DNA from: Zygnema cylindricum
Taxonomy: Eukaryota > Streptophyta > Zygnematophyceae > Zygnematales > Zygnemataceae
Assembly: GCA_037447655.1 (NCBI GenBank)
Contig: JBBHKE010000190.1
Location: forward strand, 208,617 to 272,616
Length of the DNA: 64,000 bases
Direction of reading: 5' to 3'
Positions 43,588 through 54,111 of the stretch are shown here, in pieces. Position numbers and translations under genes: made by a program. Within the stretch, counting starts at the first letter, position 1, and every line of letters begins with the position of its first letter. Under the pieces are notes generated by a model. It did no database searches. It was not told the DNA's origin and saw nothing but the letters and a program-made list of their open reading frames with translations.

Positions 43588-46500
43588 GCTTATGCGAGGA
43601 GATACTGTGTTGTTTTCATAAATGACAAATGACGATTCGAGGATTTCGAGGATCCCAGGTGGCTCCAGAGGTGTGAGCAGGAAACAATACACTGTAGATG
43701 ACAGCGGCCTTAGGTCACAAATATTTTCATGCCCATGTGTACGGACAACTCTGACAGGTCAGCAGTTATGGACGCGCTGTTGACATACGGTATATTGCCT
43801 TTGGCAGTTTGTCGCCAAGGTTTCAAATAAAAGTCGCCGCGAAAACTTGAAACTGTGTAGTGAGTGGAGCGCCACCGACCACGTAGAGAATATCTTTTCC
43901 AAAACTTTCAATAATGTGGTTTAGTGTAAAATTTCGCCAATAGCGCAAGATGCACAAAAATCCCGAAAATTGGGTACAAAGAGCTTTTTAAACAAATAGA
44001 GCTAAATGCTTAAGTACAACTTGTAAACCCTACATTTAGTTACTTAACAAAACTAACACATAACGAGCTAAAACGAAACGGTAAGATGTTATTTTTTGAC
44101 TTAAAGTGGATCGCTCTCTAATTCAAACATATTTTCCCCTTGTCTTAAACCAAGAGTTTTGTTAACTCTTACCAACTTTTCTATAAAAAGCTTTACCACA
44201 AAAAAAATGACATTTAACGCTAACATGTCCATTCAACGAAGAGAACAAAAATCAATATATATTTGAAACCCATTAAGGTCAAGGGTGCCTCTATTATTCC
44301 ACCATGACTCAATGTTCTCACGTCACTTAAATTACAAAGGTTTAGCTTGACTATGTTCTCGCACTAAAACAATCAGGTTTGTACTTTTTTAACTAAGTTG
44401 CAATGTGAGAGCCTCTTAATCCTCAAAATGGACAATTAAGGCACTTACATTTTCCTTCCTCACACATAACACATGCCATTCTTGTCGACAAGTTTTTGTT
44501 AGGCAAACCATAAAATAAAACGGTTTGAAGTTTTCTGATTATTGGTTATTCCGTGATTTTCTCTAAAAAAAACGGTTTTTAGGATATATCGCATACGACC
44601 ATCCATTTGTGGGTACCACCCTACATCATCTTGATAATAAACCAAAAACTTGCGTTGCAACTATGAAAAACTCGACGGAGACTCCCAGGTGCTTCTAAAG
44701 CAATCGACATAAAACTCTCGAGGTTGGTATGACCAAAATTAATAGACAGGTTGAATTTACATGGGTGGTGGATTTTTTTCTTGAGGCATACACAATTAAG
44801 TGGAGCGGATATATAATGGTCATTATGTATTGACAAAAAAATTACTACTAAGTAGGTATAAACTCGAATGCATGCTTGAAACAATATTGTTGAAGACAAT
44901 TCATTTTTTCAAACCAAACATACATTGTCCAAAAACACTCGCATGGCCGTGGATGAAAGCGACCCTTTTAATTTTGAAAACTATTACTTTCATTTCGTCG
45001 TTGAAAACATAAAAGCGGCGTGCTTGATATGTGCATGCAATCCATATGAATTAGAGTATAAACATGAACCAATACCACTTATACACCTCTTTTGTTTATG
45101 ACATCGACAAATATCACGTGTTTTGACAATGGTAAAGGATATCGAGTCGTCGACGTTGCCAAGGTGCATTTTATTTTACAACATAAAAGAAATGAGGTAT
45201 TTATTGGTTTTGTTAGTATAATTGAAACGATGTGTTTCACATCTCGATCCATACTCGAGTGGTTGTTCGTCTAACTACGTATTGTGGGTTAGTAAGACCA
45301 CGGTCACGCGATTTAAACTGCTTGCTTTTAAGCAACCTCAATTTTTTTTGGTTGTTCGATAGCTCGACGGTGAAAATTGACAAGACTACAACCTTTGTTG
45401 TTTTACCGTTGCAATTGATTTAAAGTACACTTCTATCGGATCTTAGGGCATTTGCAATCATATTTGCGTATCCATTTGTATTACACGTGGATACACTAAT
45501 AAGCTATGTGCCAAAAGATATCATTTATATTTAGATTATGTGTGGCGATGCGATGTATGGATAATTGTACGGTATGATGTGCCAATAAAACATGATATGA
45601 TGCATTTATTGCCAAAAATTCGGGTATCCGCATGTTGCGCTGCATAAAATCGATACATGTGTCAACAACACAAGAATGACACCCCTAAATTACGACCCCT
45701 CAACATAAAGTAAAATTACCAATGCCATTTATTTTTCTACACTAATGTAAGTATGGTTAAAATATGTAGATTACATTAATTCAAGATGTATTAAAATGTC
45801 GTAGCATACGGGAATGTCTAACAAAACAACACAACAAGTGTCAAATGACGACGCCGACACGTGAAAGCTCCCTCAAATTTGATGCATAATAAATAAAGAG
45901 CGAGGAAAAAAGGCGAAGTTGTTCTCACTTGTTCAGCTTATATGATGTGAACACAGACTTTAGGAGCCACATTATAGGAATATGTAGATAAAGTTGTGTT
46001 ATAATGCTCGTGGTTTGTTGGCTTGAGGTAAAGGATTCTAAAACAACGTTCATAACGCCATTGTTTTTCATAGACTAATAGTTTTCTACATTATTCACGT
46101 TGTAGCTCTCAGTTGGACCATGGTCGTTTTATGCCATTTCACCAGAAAACTTTCCCGTTTCGATTGGCGATGAAACGTTGTTAATCCTGTTTTAGCATCT
46201 TCATCTGAGCGCGATGGAGCATGGGCTCCTGTAGTTAAAAGCCAGCCACTGGGGTATGCGACAGACGCCGTAAATGTAAATCTAGCTATCGAACTGTACA
46301 GTGCCATGTGAAGATCACACGTCACCCGCCACGTCATTCTCATTGTATCGAGCTTCGGACGAACCAGCCGATCTCCGCGATGTGATTAGATACGACTACG
46401 TTGAATATGCTTTGCTTCGGCTTGTATCCGTTATAGTTTGAAAGATAACGCGCAAAGTGAGGTGAAGGCTTTTTCGAAAACGACGAAGAAAACTCACTTC

Positions 46501-47428
46501 GGACGAAGGCCCTAATGTCTACGTCCTCATAGACATTTTGAAAAAACATGCCCACGGACAATATTTTTGTCGTCATCGATCGTGCCTTTTCGAAACGACA
46601 CGCTCCTGACTGCCGCTTCATCAGCATTTAATCGCCGACATGACAAAGCGAAGCTAAACCCCTTTGCATCACGCGGTACTTCATTACCCTACACGACAAG
46701 CACCAGTCCTGTTTCAGAACAATAGACACGTGGGACTTGTCAACGCCACCATTCCGTGGAACAATACTCGCCATTTTCTTTCCCGTTCTGCCAAACGTCA
46801 ATAACGACAAACCTTCTCACACAAGTACACGCCCTCGTCGAAACAAGATTTGCGGTTATCCAGCTGTCAAAATCGATGACTGTACACATACGCCAAACCC
46901 AGAGTAAAATGCTATCCGTACAAGAATCTCTTTACACGCCTCGATCATCTCAGCCGCAGTTCTGATTCGCCCAGATCGAATCCTGGACACTGTTTCGCGC
47001 CACGTTCCAGGCTAATGTCGGCACTGGACTTCATTAAAAGACGCTGTCGCTCTGCACTATTGCTACCACGCGCGAAGCAACATTCTACGTAAAAACAAAC
47101 CGTACGCTGTACTTTACTTCTCCGATGGCTCGGATATCTTCCGCCGTCCGATCAAACCGTCCTCCGATACGCCACCCTTTAAAAGTGAACCAATCCCGCG
47201 ACGCCTAGCTACTGCACACCTGGCATTCAAAGCCGCAGAAGTCGCCAAACTCCAAAGCGCGCCTTCAAACTCACCTCGAAACCAGATCAAGGAAAAAAAA
47301 ATTATAAAACCAAAGTCCCATCCACTAAAAACTAGTCTAATTGCCCCTAAAAAATCTCAAAACTTCCGCAAAACACGATATAAGTCTCCCGGCTGGGAAA
47401 CTAGCGTGGGCAGTCGCAGGGCTGGGCG
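43588..47428. other. Intergenic DNA upstream of the MYB gene
   Basis: No gene recognised. Minus-strand frames at 46095-46810 are open in pieces but match nothing I know. GC content and CG density rise from about 46100 towards the MYB start. An ATTATAAAAC string at about 47301 could be a TATA element about 125 bp upstream of the MYB ATG, which is only a guess. Confidence 0.4.
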
Positions 47429-50297
47429 ATGGAGGCGGTCGTGAAGGGCCCCTGGAGCAAGGCGGAGGACGTGTCTCTCACGCGATTGGTCGCGGTCCAC
47501 GGCGCGCGCAAGTGGTCGGTGATCGCGGCGGGCATGCGGGGGAGGTCGGGGAAGAGCTGCCGACTGAGGTGGTGCAACCAGCTGGACCCGCAGGTGGGAG
47601 GGGGAGGGGGAGGGGGAGGGGGAGGGGGAGGGGGAGGGGGAGGGGGAGGGGGAGGGGGAGGGGGAGGGGGAGGGGGAGGGGGAGGGGGAGGGGGAGGGGG
47701 AGGGGGAGGGGGAGGGGGAGGGAGAGGGAGAGGGAGAGGGAGAGGGAGAGGGAGAGGGAGAGGGGGAGGGAAGCAGGCGAGAGGTAGACGAGCTAAGGGG
47801 AGCGAGCGGCTGTGCCGGCAGGTGCGCAAGGCTCCCTTCACGGCGGAGGAGGAGCGTCGCATCATATTGGGCCACGCGGCGCACGGCAACCGGTGGGCCG
47901 CCATCGCCGCCACGCTGCCCGGCCGTACGGACAACGCCGTCAAGGTGTGCTCTCCCGCTCCATGTGCCCAGTTCCGTGCGCCGTGCCGCGGAGCCCCCGC
48001 TGCATGCCGTACAGCTCTCTTTGTAGTGTGCCGCGTGTTTTTCCTTTTTTTTTTTTTTTTTTTTGTCGGGTTTTGCGTGCTGTTGGTAGTTTTTTGTGGA
48101 TCTTTTTTTCTATAACTCGAACTTTTTTGTAGTGTAACAGAAGTCACTGCTCCTTCCCTCCCTCTCTCCCTCCCCCCATCTCTCCCTCCCTCCCTCCCTC
48201 CCTCCCTCCCTCCCTCCCTCCCTCCGCGCTGTTACTGACGAGCCTCGGTTTGCGCACACGTGGCACGCGCAGAATCACTGGAATTCGGCGCTGAAGCGGC
48301 GCTACCCTGCCTTGCTGGCAGACATCAAGCAGCTGCAGGTACCGATTCTGGCTCCGTACAGTACAGTACTGTACTGTACCGTACCGTACTTCACTCTGCA
48401 TTTAAAATTTTCATGAAATGAATTCCTGACCGTTTTTTTGAGTGCTGACGTCTGCAGCTGCACACAGGAGGAAAAATAATAGGTGGCAAAAATTGTTATG
48501 TGGAATTCTAGGTTTGTACATTGTATGGAGCATGGACAGTTTTCTGGGAAAATTAAAGAACTTACTTTTTTTCTGTTTTTTTTTTTTTGTTGTTGTTGGG
48601 GTTAGGAAAAGCGTAGGAAAGACGAAGAAGCCCTTAAAAGACAAGCTATTGACAACAGCAGTGTGACACCTTGTAAAACGATTCGGTCTTTGGAAAACAA
48701 ATCGGAGATTCGACAAGAACAACGACAACCGGAGTCTATTTCTATCTCAGAAAATCTAGAAAAAAACGATACGTTTGTGCTTTCTCCACTAGACGACAAA
48801 AACCAAGTCCAAAAAACGCTGGACGCCAATCAGTCGAATACGCATACGACTCCAAATTCGAACATGTCTCCGAATAAAACGAATCCAGTTTGTAATTACA
48901 GCTCGTCGCTTACTCTCCATTCTCTCAAAAGGTCAGGATCAACGGCTTCAACTACAACTTGTTCTGAATCAAAAGGGAATGGTGATTTTAGTTTTGAAGT
49001 TTTTCATGGTGGAGAGGGAAGCCTCATTGATGGTAAAGGGACGGACAAACCTGGCGATTTTGAAAAAAATCGGGACTTCAAGCGAGTGAAATTCAGTGGA
49101 GAGACGGAATGGGGAGGGATAGGAGGAGGAAGCTCTGAATCTATGGCTGCTGGAAAGTTTGAGCTTCAATATCAATCTCTCATTCCAGCGTACCTGCTGA
49201 ACTCAGCCTCAAATAAAGTGAAAAGTGAGGTATATACGGGGCGAGAGGCAGGAGATAGAGAGGAGGATAGAGAGATAAATCCAATGGATCTTGACTCTAT
49301 GAAGAAAACGTACTCCTCTTCATCTTCTTTAACGACTTCAGATTTATTTCAGTTACCAACACACGACGACGTTTCTGTAAACTTCTGCGACGACCAGAAA
49401 ATGTTCGAGAATGACGATCGTTCTCTTTTTCTCCGACAAAGAGCGGTGGAGATGATGAAAAAGATTCAAAGCTCGGCGGCAAAAAGTTATTTTTCGATGC
49501 CAATTCAACAGCAGAAACAAGGATCGTGTCATAACATGGTTTCAGAGGTTCCAAAATCGAACTTGGATGTCACTAAAAAATTAAATTCGATTTCAATTCC
49601 TAATGCAAATCAGAAGCAATCTGACATTTCGGATGGAGTTCGAGTAACTAATTCAAACGTTAAAAACTTATCGAACAACAATTCCCTGCTCGATTTCCTG
49701 GTATCTGATTGGCCGCAGTTGAAGAAGAAGAATCCGGGAATCTCTTCTGAAGGAGATAAGGAAGAAGTAAAAGGAGAAGACGGAAAACAGGGAGAAGGGG
49801 GCGAAGGAGGTGAGGAATGTCAGGAAACATGCAAGGAAATTTCAACTTTGGAAGCAACAAGAAAACTTATCACGAATCGAATTTCTAGGAGAAGAATGGC
49901 TTCCTCCAACCATGTTCTTCTACCGACAGATCTTCCACCCTTAGAGCTTTATCCTATGTATGATAATAATCAGAATCGGACGGTTGCGAAACCGATAATG
50001 TCACCGGGAGTTCCGTCTCCAGGAACAGAAATTTCAAGTGTTTCTCCGTCAACAACAAAAATGCAACATGAAAGAGCTGATAAAGTGTTTTCGATTTGTT
50101 GTGAAGAAGGATTCGACAGTATTGCATCAGCATGTGAATCTGATTGGTCAGCGTACATGCAGGGAGGAGGGGAAGAAGAGGAAAGTCTTGCTCAGTTCTG
50201 CTCAGAGCCTTCATTACCTTTCTTGAAAGAGGAACCTGAAAATGCCTTCTTTGGAGGTTTAGTTTCTCCACGAACAGCAGCCGCATGGGGGTTTTAA
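47429..50297 (+). CDS. R2R3-MYB transcription factor (subgroup 22/23-like), four exons
   Basis: Exons 47429-47593, 47822-47944, 48273-48338 and 48606-50297, all GT-AG and all phase 0, give 681 residues. The N-terminal R2 repeat has Trp at 9, 29 and 48 ([34 protein letters not shown]). R3 has Phe61, Trp80 and Trp99 ([40 protein letters not shown]). The CNQL...[10 protein letters not shown] signature is that of the MYB44/MYB1-type clade. The domain binds DNA in the nucleus. The roughly 575-residue C-terminal part is Ser/Asn-rich with an acidic Gly/Glu stretch and ends [16 protein letters not shown]...AAAWGF; I see no classical EAR motif. Exon 2 starts at GTGCGCAAG because this rejoins R2 and R3 without extra residues. 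Target genes cannot be told. Confidence 0.88.
47594..47821 (+). repeat. MYB intron 1: GGGGGA microsatellite, in frame
   Basis: 228 bp (76 codons) bounded by CAG/GTGGGA and CCGGCAG/GTGCGC. From about 47597 to 47770 it is an almost pure GGGGGA array changing to GGGAGA. It has no stop in the MYB frame and a length divisible by three, so retention would insert poly-Gly and Gly-Arg between R2 and R3. Confidence 0.85.
48037..48230 (+). repeat. Simple repeats in MYB intron 2
   Basis: A T run at about 48042-48064 and a CCCT/CCTCC array at about 48149-48225, inside intron 2 (47945-48272). Together they make a long polypyrimidine-rich stretch upstream of the CACGCGCAG acceptor. Confidence 0.85.
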
Positions 50298-51151
50298 AGG
50301 CGCAGTTGGAAACTCTAAGAATTTCTTATTTATTTTTTCCGCTTCTGTATTTGTGAAGGCAATTCTGTAACAGAAAGTCTAACGTTTTTTCAGAAATCTA
50401 CGATGTGCGATATTAGGATTTGTTAGAACCAAGGGTATCATGAAGGCATTCTTTGCAACTATTGTAATTGTTAAGGTCACATTTGTATGTATTTCAAAGT
50501 GGAGTCTGGCTGAACACTAGTTAACAAGCTTATGACAGGAATTGATTTACGCAACATTTAGCGTTCATGTTTCACTGTATCTTGGACACACTTTTCTTTG
50601 TCGTTTGTAGCATGGTAGATAGACGCGAAAAGATGCAGTTCCCATATGCATCCAAAGTTTTTTGATTCATTCATTTTTATGAGGCCTTAGGGATTCAATT
50701 TGTTTCCTTCCTTGATAGGTGTGTGAGCTTTGTGAGCTGCTTGTACACTTTACTCAATCATGAGTAGCAGTTATTCATCTGTCCTTGTCCCATGATCTAT
50801 TTTATAATTGGTTAATCTTTATTTTTTAAGCGCCATAATGCCATGGTAAGTACTGTTTATGTTCAGTTCTAAGAGGCTGCAATGATTATGTTCCTTCACA
50901 TTTAGTGAGGATTCTTACAGAAAAAATGATGGCGATACCATTTTGGATGGTCAGCTTTGTACTATGACTTAATACTTTTTTTTTGTGTTTTTTCTTTAAC
51001 TTTCCATTTAAACTTTTCTTCTCAAGCTGTAACTATTTTTTTTTCCATTTGGCCTTGTTGGTAATACTTTTCTGAATATTTGCTCTATTCTGGAAAAAAA
51101 ATGTAACTTGCACATAAAAAAGGGAATGGTCAATGGAATAAAAAATAATGT
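50298..51151 (+). other. MYB 3' untranslated region and flank (inferred)
   Basis: No ORF of note, T-rich with several possible far-upstream elements. GGAATAAAAAATAAT near 51135 is the best polyadenylation-like signal. The true end of the transcript cannot be fixed from sequence alone. Confidence 0.4.
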
Positions 51152-52029
51152 TTGATTACGATAAGGAGAATTAATTTTATTAATGTATGTTACTCAGTGT
51201 CAGTTTTTCCAAGCACCTCTCACTCCATCCCAGTAATAAGATACAAGAAGCTTAAGCGAAAAAGGTGTGATGACAAACCATTCGAGTACAAAATTGTCAC
51301 GAAAAGCAAAATGAAGGCGAGAACAGCACACGAAAATGAACCACAAAAAAAAAAAAAAAAAAAAAAAACCAAATGACAAGCAAAAGATTCAAATCAAAGA
51401 TGCCAATAAAACCCTGCAGAAAACAGAAACTACGACATGGAAGCTTAATAATACGGTCAATCCAAAACCCTAACCTAACCAAGCTCCTTGAAAGGGGCTC
51501 ATCTTCACAAAACCTCTCATACTTAGTGGAGCCCGTAGGGGGAGAAGTCTGCAAAACGTCAAATATCCATTCTTCTCCTACGCCAGTACGAGTAGAACGA
51601 AGGCCTGCACGTGCGGTAAAGCCACAGACACAAACAAAGACTGTCGATAAATGGCCGCGACTATAGAAGGCGGAGGGATCTTTGGTACCCTCATCTAGTC
51701 CAAGCGTCATCCACAAGTACATGCGAAACCGCTCAAAAGCATCGCCCAAGCAACAAAATATTTCTAACCAGTAACCACAATTGCAAAAAAAAACGTCCGT
51801 GGCAGTTGAGAGTTGAGCGTGTATAATCACGCTCCGATCCCTGAGCTCTCTAATGGTGCGTGAGAGGCGCGATTCTCCAAAACAATGTCTCCAAAAATAC
51901 GACAAGCACCATAAGCCAAAACAATATCAATTACTCGATTAGACGCAAATGAATAATATCGGATCCTCGCGCTTAACACAATAACCCGCCTCCAAAACAA
52001 TAGTGGGATAGCAACAGTGTCCCCAACAA
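51152..52029. other. Unassigned region with a long A run
   Basis: A 22-base or longer A run lies at about 51346-51368. A 202-codon minus-strand frame (51905-51297) has no recognised domain and reads the A run as poly-Phe, so I doubt it. It could be a decayed retrocopy. Confidence 0.3.
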
Positions 52030-52238
52030 TAGACCAGGAATCGTAATTAGCGTTTATGTTTTTTTCGCCTTTTAAACATATTTTCTCCGTACACACTTGT
52101 CGGATTGTGTATCTGACGGTTGCGATTGAAAGGTAAGATTCTCAGCTTACGAATGGCGAAAATCGGGAAAGTGTGTACGGAGAAAAGATGTTTTAAGTGG
52201 CGAAAAAATTATTAACACTAATAGCGATTCACATTGTA
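52030..52238. repeat. MITE, GAATCG-TTAG family, copy D
   Basis: The left arm (GAATCGTAATTAGCG..., CTCCGTACACAC) and the right arm (GTGTGTACGGAGAAAAGATG, ...CTAATAGCGATTC) are inverted over about 60 bp. The arms share AAAAGATGTTTTAAGTG with copy A at 38214. About 210 bp, non-coding. Confidence 0.8.
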
Positions 52239-52290
52239 CCATGTGCCAGAATCATCTTGCCTTCTAAAAACCCAAAAAAACCCTAAAAAA

Positions 52291-53244
52291 CTAGTGTTGT
52301 GTATCGGTAAAGATTTGCCGATAACCGATATGGGCCTTTTTTCGGGTAGCCGATAATCGATATATTGGTACGATAAATCGCTATCGGTGTTATCTCCGAT
52401 ATATATACGATATTTATCGATTATTATTGGCGATAACACCAATATCGATAACTATCGGCGATATCTATACGGATTGTACAGATAAATCTACGGCCAGTAC
52501 CCTCAACTGTACGTGTTATTCCTCGGACGCGCCCTACTCACAACTCCTATCAACTGAGGTGTCTACCAATCAGATCACTGTGTTGTACAGTTGTACAAGA
52601 ACAGAAAGTACAGTAGCCGCCATGATATCTGTACGGTTTTGGTACGAATCCAGTAAAAACGATGTACCTTTCACATCCGACGCCATGGCTTTGTCCCTTT
52701 CTTCTTTGGGATCCACTGGGGACTTGCCACGTGTCAATCTTTTGGCTTTTTTGGCAAAAGCTGCCAAAAGAGCCATTCCGGGATGCCGGCGCTCACGCTG
52801 GCCGTCCGCTCGTATTTTCTCATTCCAAGTCGTCCGTTCAATTCTAGCGGCGCGCAGAATGTTATTTTGCGTCCGTTGTACTTTGTGTCCGCCGTCCTTT
52901 TACCGTTCCATGTTCACCAGTTTGTCGGTTAAATCCCGTAAGTTGCCGTAAAATTTATGTTCAGTTAACCAGCCAACATTTATGTGCTGCGCTATCAGTA
53001 ATAAATCGCAGTTAAACAGAGACGGAACAGCTCTTTATACGTGGCATGCCACGCTATATAAAGTCAATAATATAATACAGTATGTTATAAAGTACTATTG
53101 TATGCATACTATATTTTTTAAGTTACTGCCGATATGGAATTTGTTGGTCTCAGACCAATATATCGGGACCTCTAACCGTTCGAAAACGGATAACTATCGG
53201 TATCGGTGTTATCGCGATAATTTTTTTACAGATACATTACACTA
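52291..53244. repeat. TATCGATA-rich element, copy 3, with a nested LTR scrap
   Basis: Left end TAGTGTTGTGTATCGGTAAA and right end TTTACAGATACATTACACTA are inverted with about three mismatches. TATCGATA-type words fill 52310-52480 and 53130-53230. Between them, about 52490-53030, the sequence resembles copia LTR sequence (CCAATCA...CTGT, PyACGTGTCAA, TTCCGGGATGCCGG), so an LTR fragment probably inserted into the element. Confidence 0.55.
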
Positions 53245-53306
53245 TAAAAAACCATACAAAATCCTAAAAAACCCTGAAAAATCATAGAAAACTCTAAAGC
53301 CCCAAA

Positions 53307-54111
53307 ACTAATGTTGGGTATCGGGTAAAATCATATCGCGATAATTTCGATAATCGATATATCATTTATCGATCGGTCAGAGGCTTCGATATATCGTACC
53401 GGAACCAGGGAAAATCATCGCGATGCATTTCACGATATACAATATTATTTATATTTAATACTTTATATAATATATTGTTTTATCGAAAACGAAAAGTTGT
53501 CTGATAGGCCACGTATGACGTGAATTTTGTTGGGTTACTTCAAGGTAGACGGCGCAACATGTACCGTAGAAAAATCGGTACCTTATGTAATTAGTACGTA
53601 TTAACGTACAGAACTTCAAATTTTCAAACGAAAAACTCACACTAATTTAGTGAAATGATGACCTAACAATACTTTTTTTGCATAGTTCCCAATCTGCAGG
53701 CAGGAAGCATTGCATTGATGCTTATCCATTTTCAGCTGTTAGTATTATAGAAAGGTTACATTTTTATCTTTCTCCATTGATTCCCAAGGGAAAGGAGGCA
53801 GCATGGGAGGTGTAGAGGAAGATGATACTCAACTGCTTCCAAATATGGAAACAATAGACATGGAAAATTCATTAGAAATCGCAGATCAGTTTAGGGATGC
53901 GAAAAAGGTCATTCCCAAGAGTTATAAAAAACAAGAGAACAAGCTTCGATATATTGCGATATAATAATCGACATATCGGCCCGATATATCGGCAAAATAT
54001 CGCGATATTTAGCTTCTTGATATATCGAAGCGATATATCTATTACCGGGTACCTAAAATTAGGTACATATCGAATATCGGCAAGTGGTCTTCGATATCCA
54101 GCACTACCTAA
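53307..54111. repeat. TATCGATA-rich element, copy 4, interrupted
   Basis: Left end TAATGTTGGGTATCGGGTAA and right end TTCGATATCCAGCACTACC form an inverted pair. CGATATATCG words are dense at 53330-53460 and 53940-54090. The middle, 53510-53935, is unlike the family and holds an acidic open frame (ATG at 53803, MGGVEEDDTQLLPNMETID) that I do not recognise. It could be an exon fragment or captured sequence. Confidence 0.5.

Noticed and set aside
47357-48147. Long Pro-, Gly-Arg- and Ser-Pro-rich frames on both strands
   Set aside because: Translations of the GGGGGA and CCCT microsatellites in other frames of the MYB locus.
51297-51905. 202-codon minus-strand frame near the A run
   Set aside because: No recognised domain, ends in a poly-Phe stretch from the A run, and no supported exon structure.
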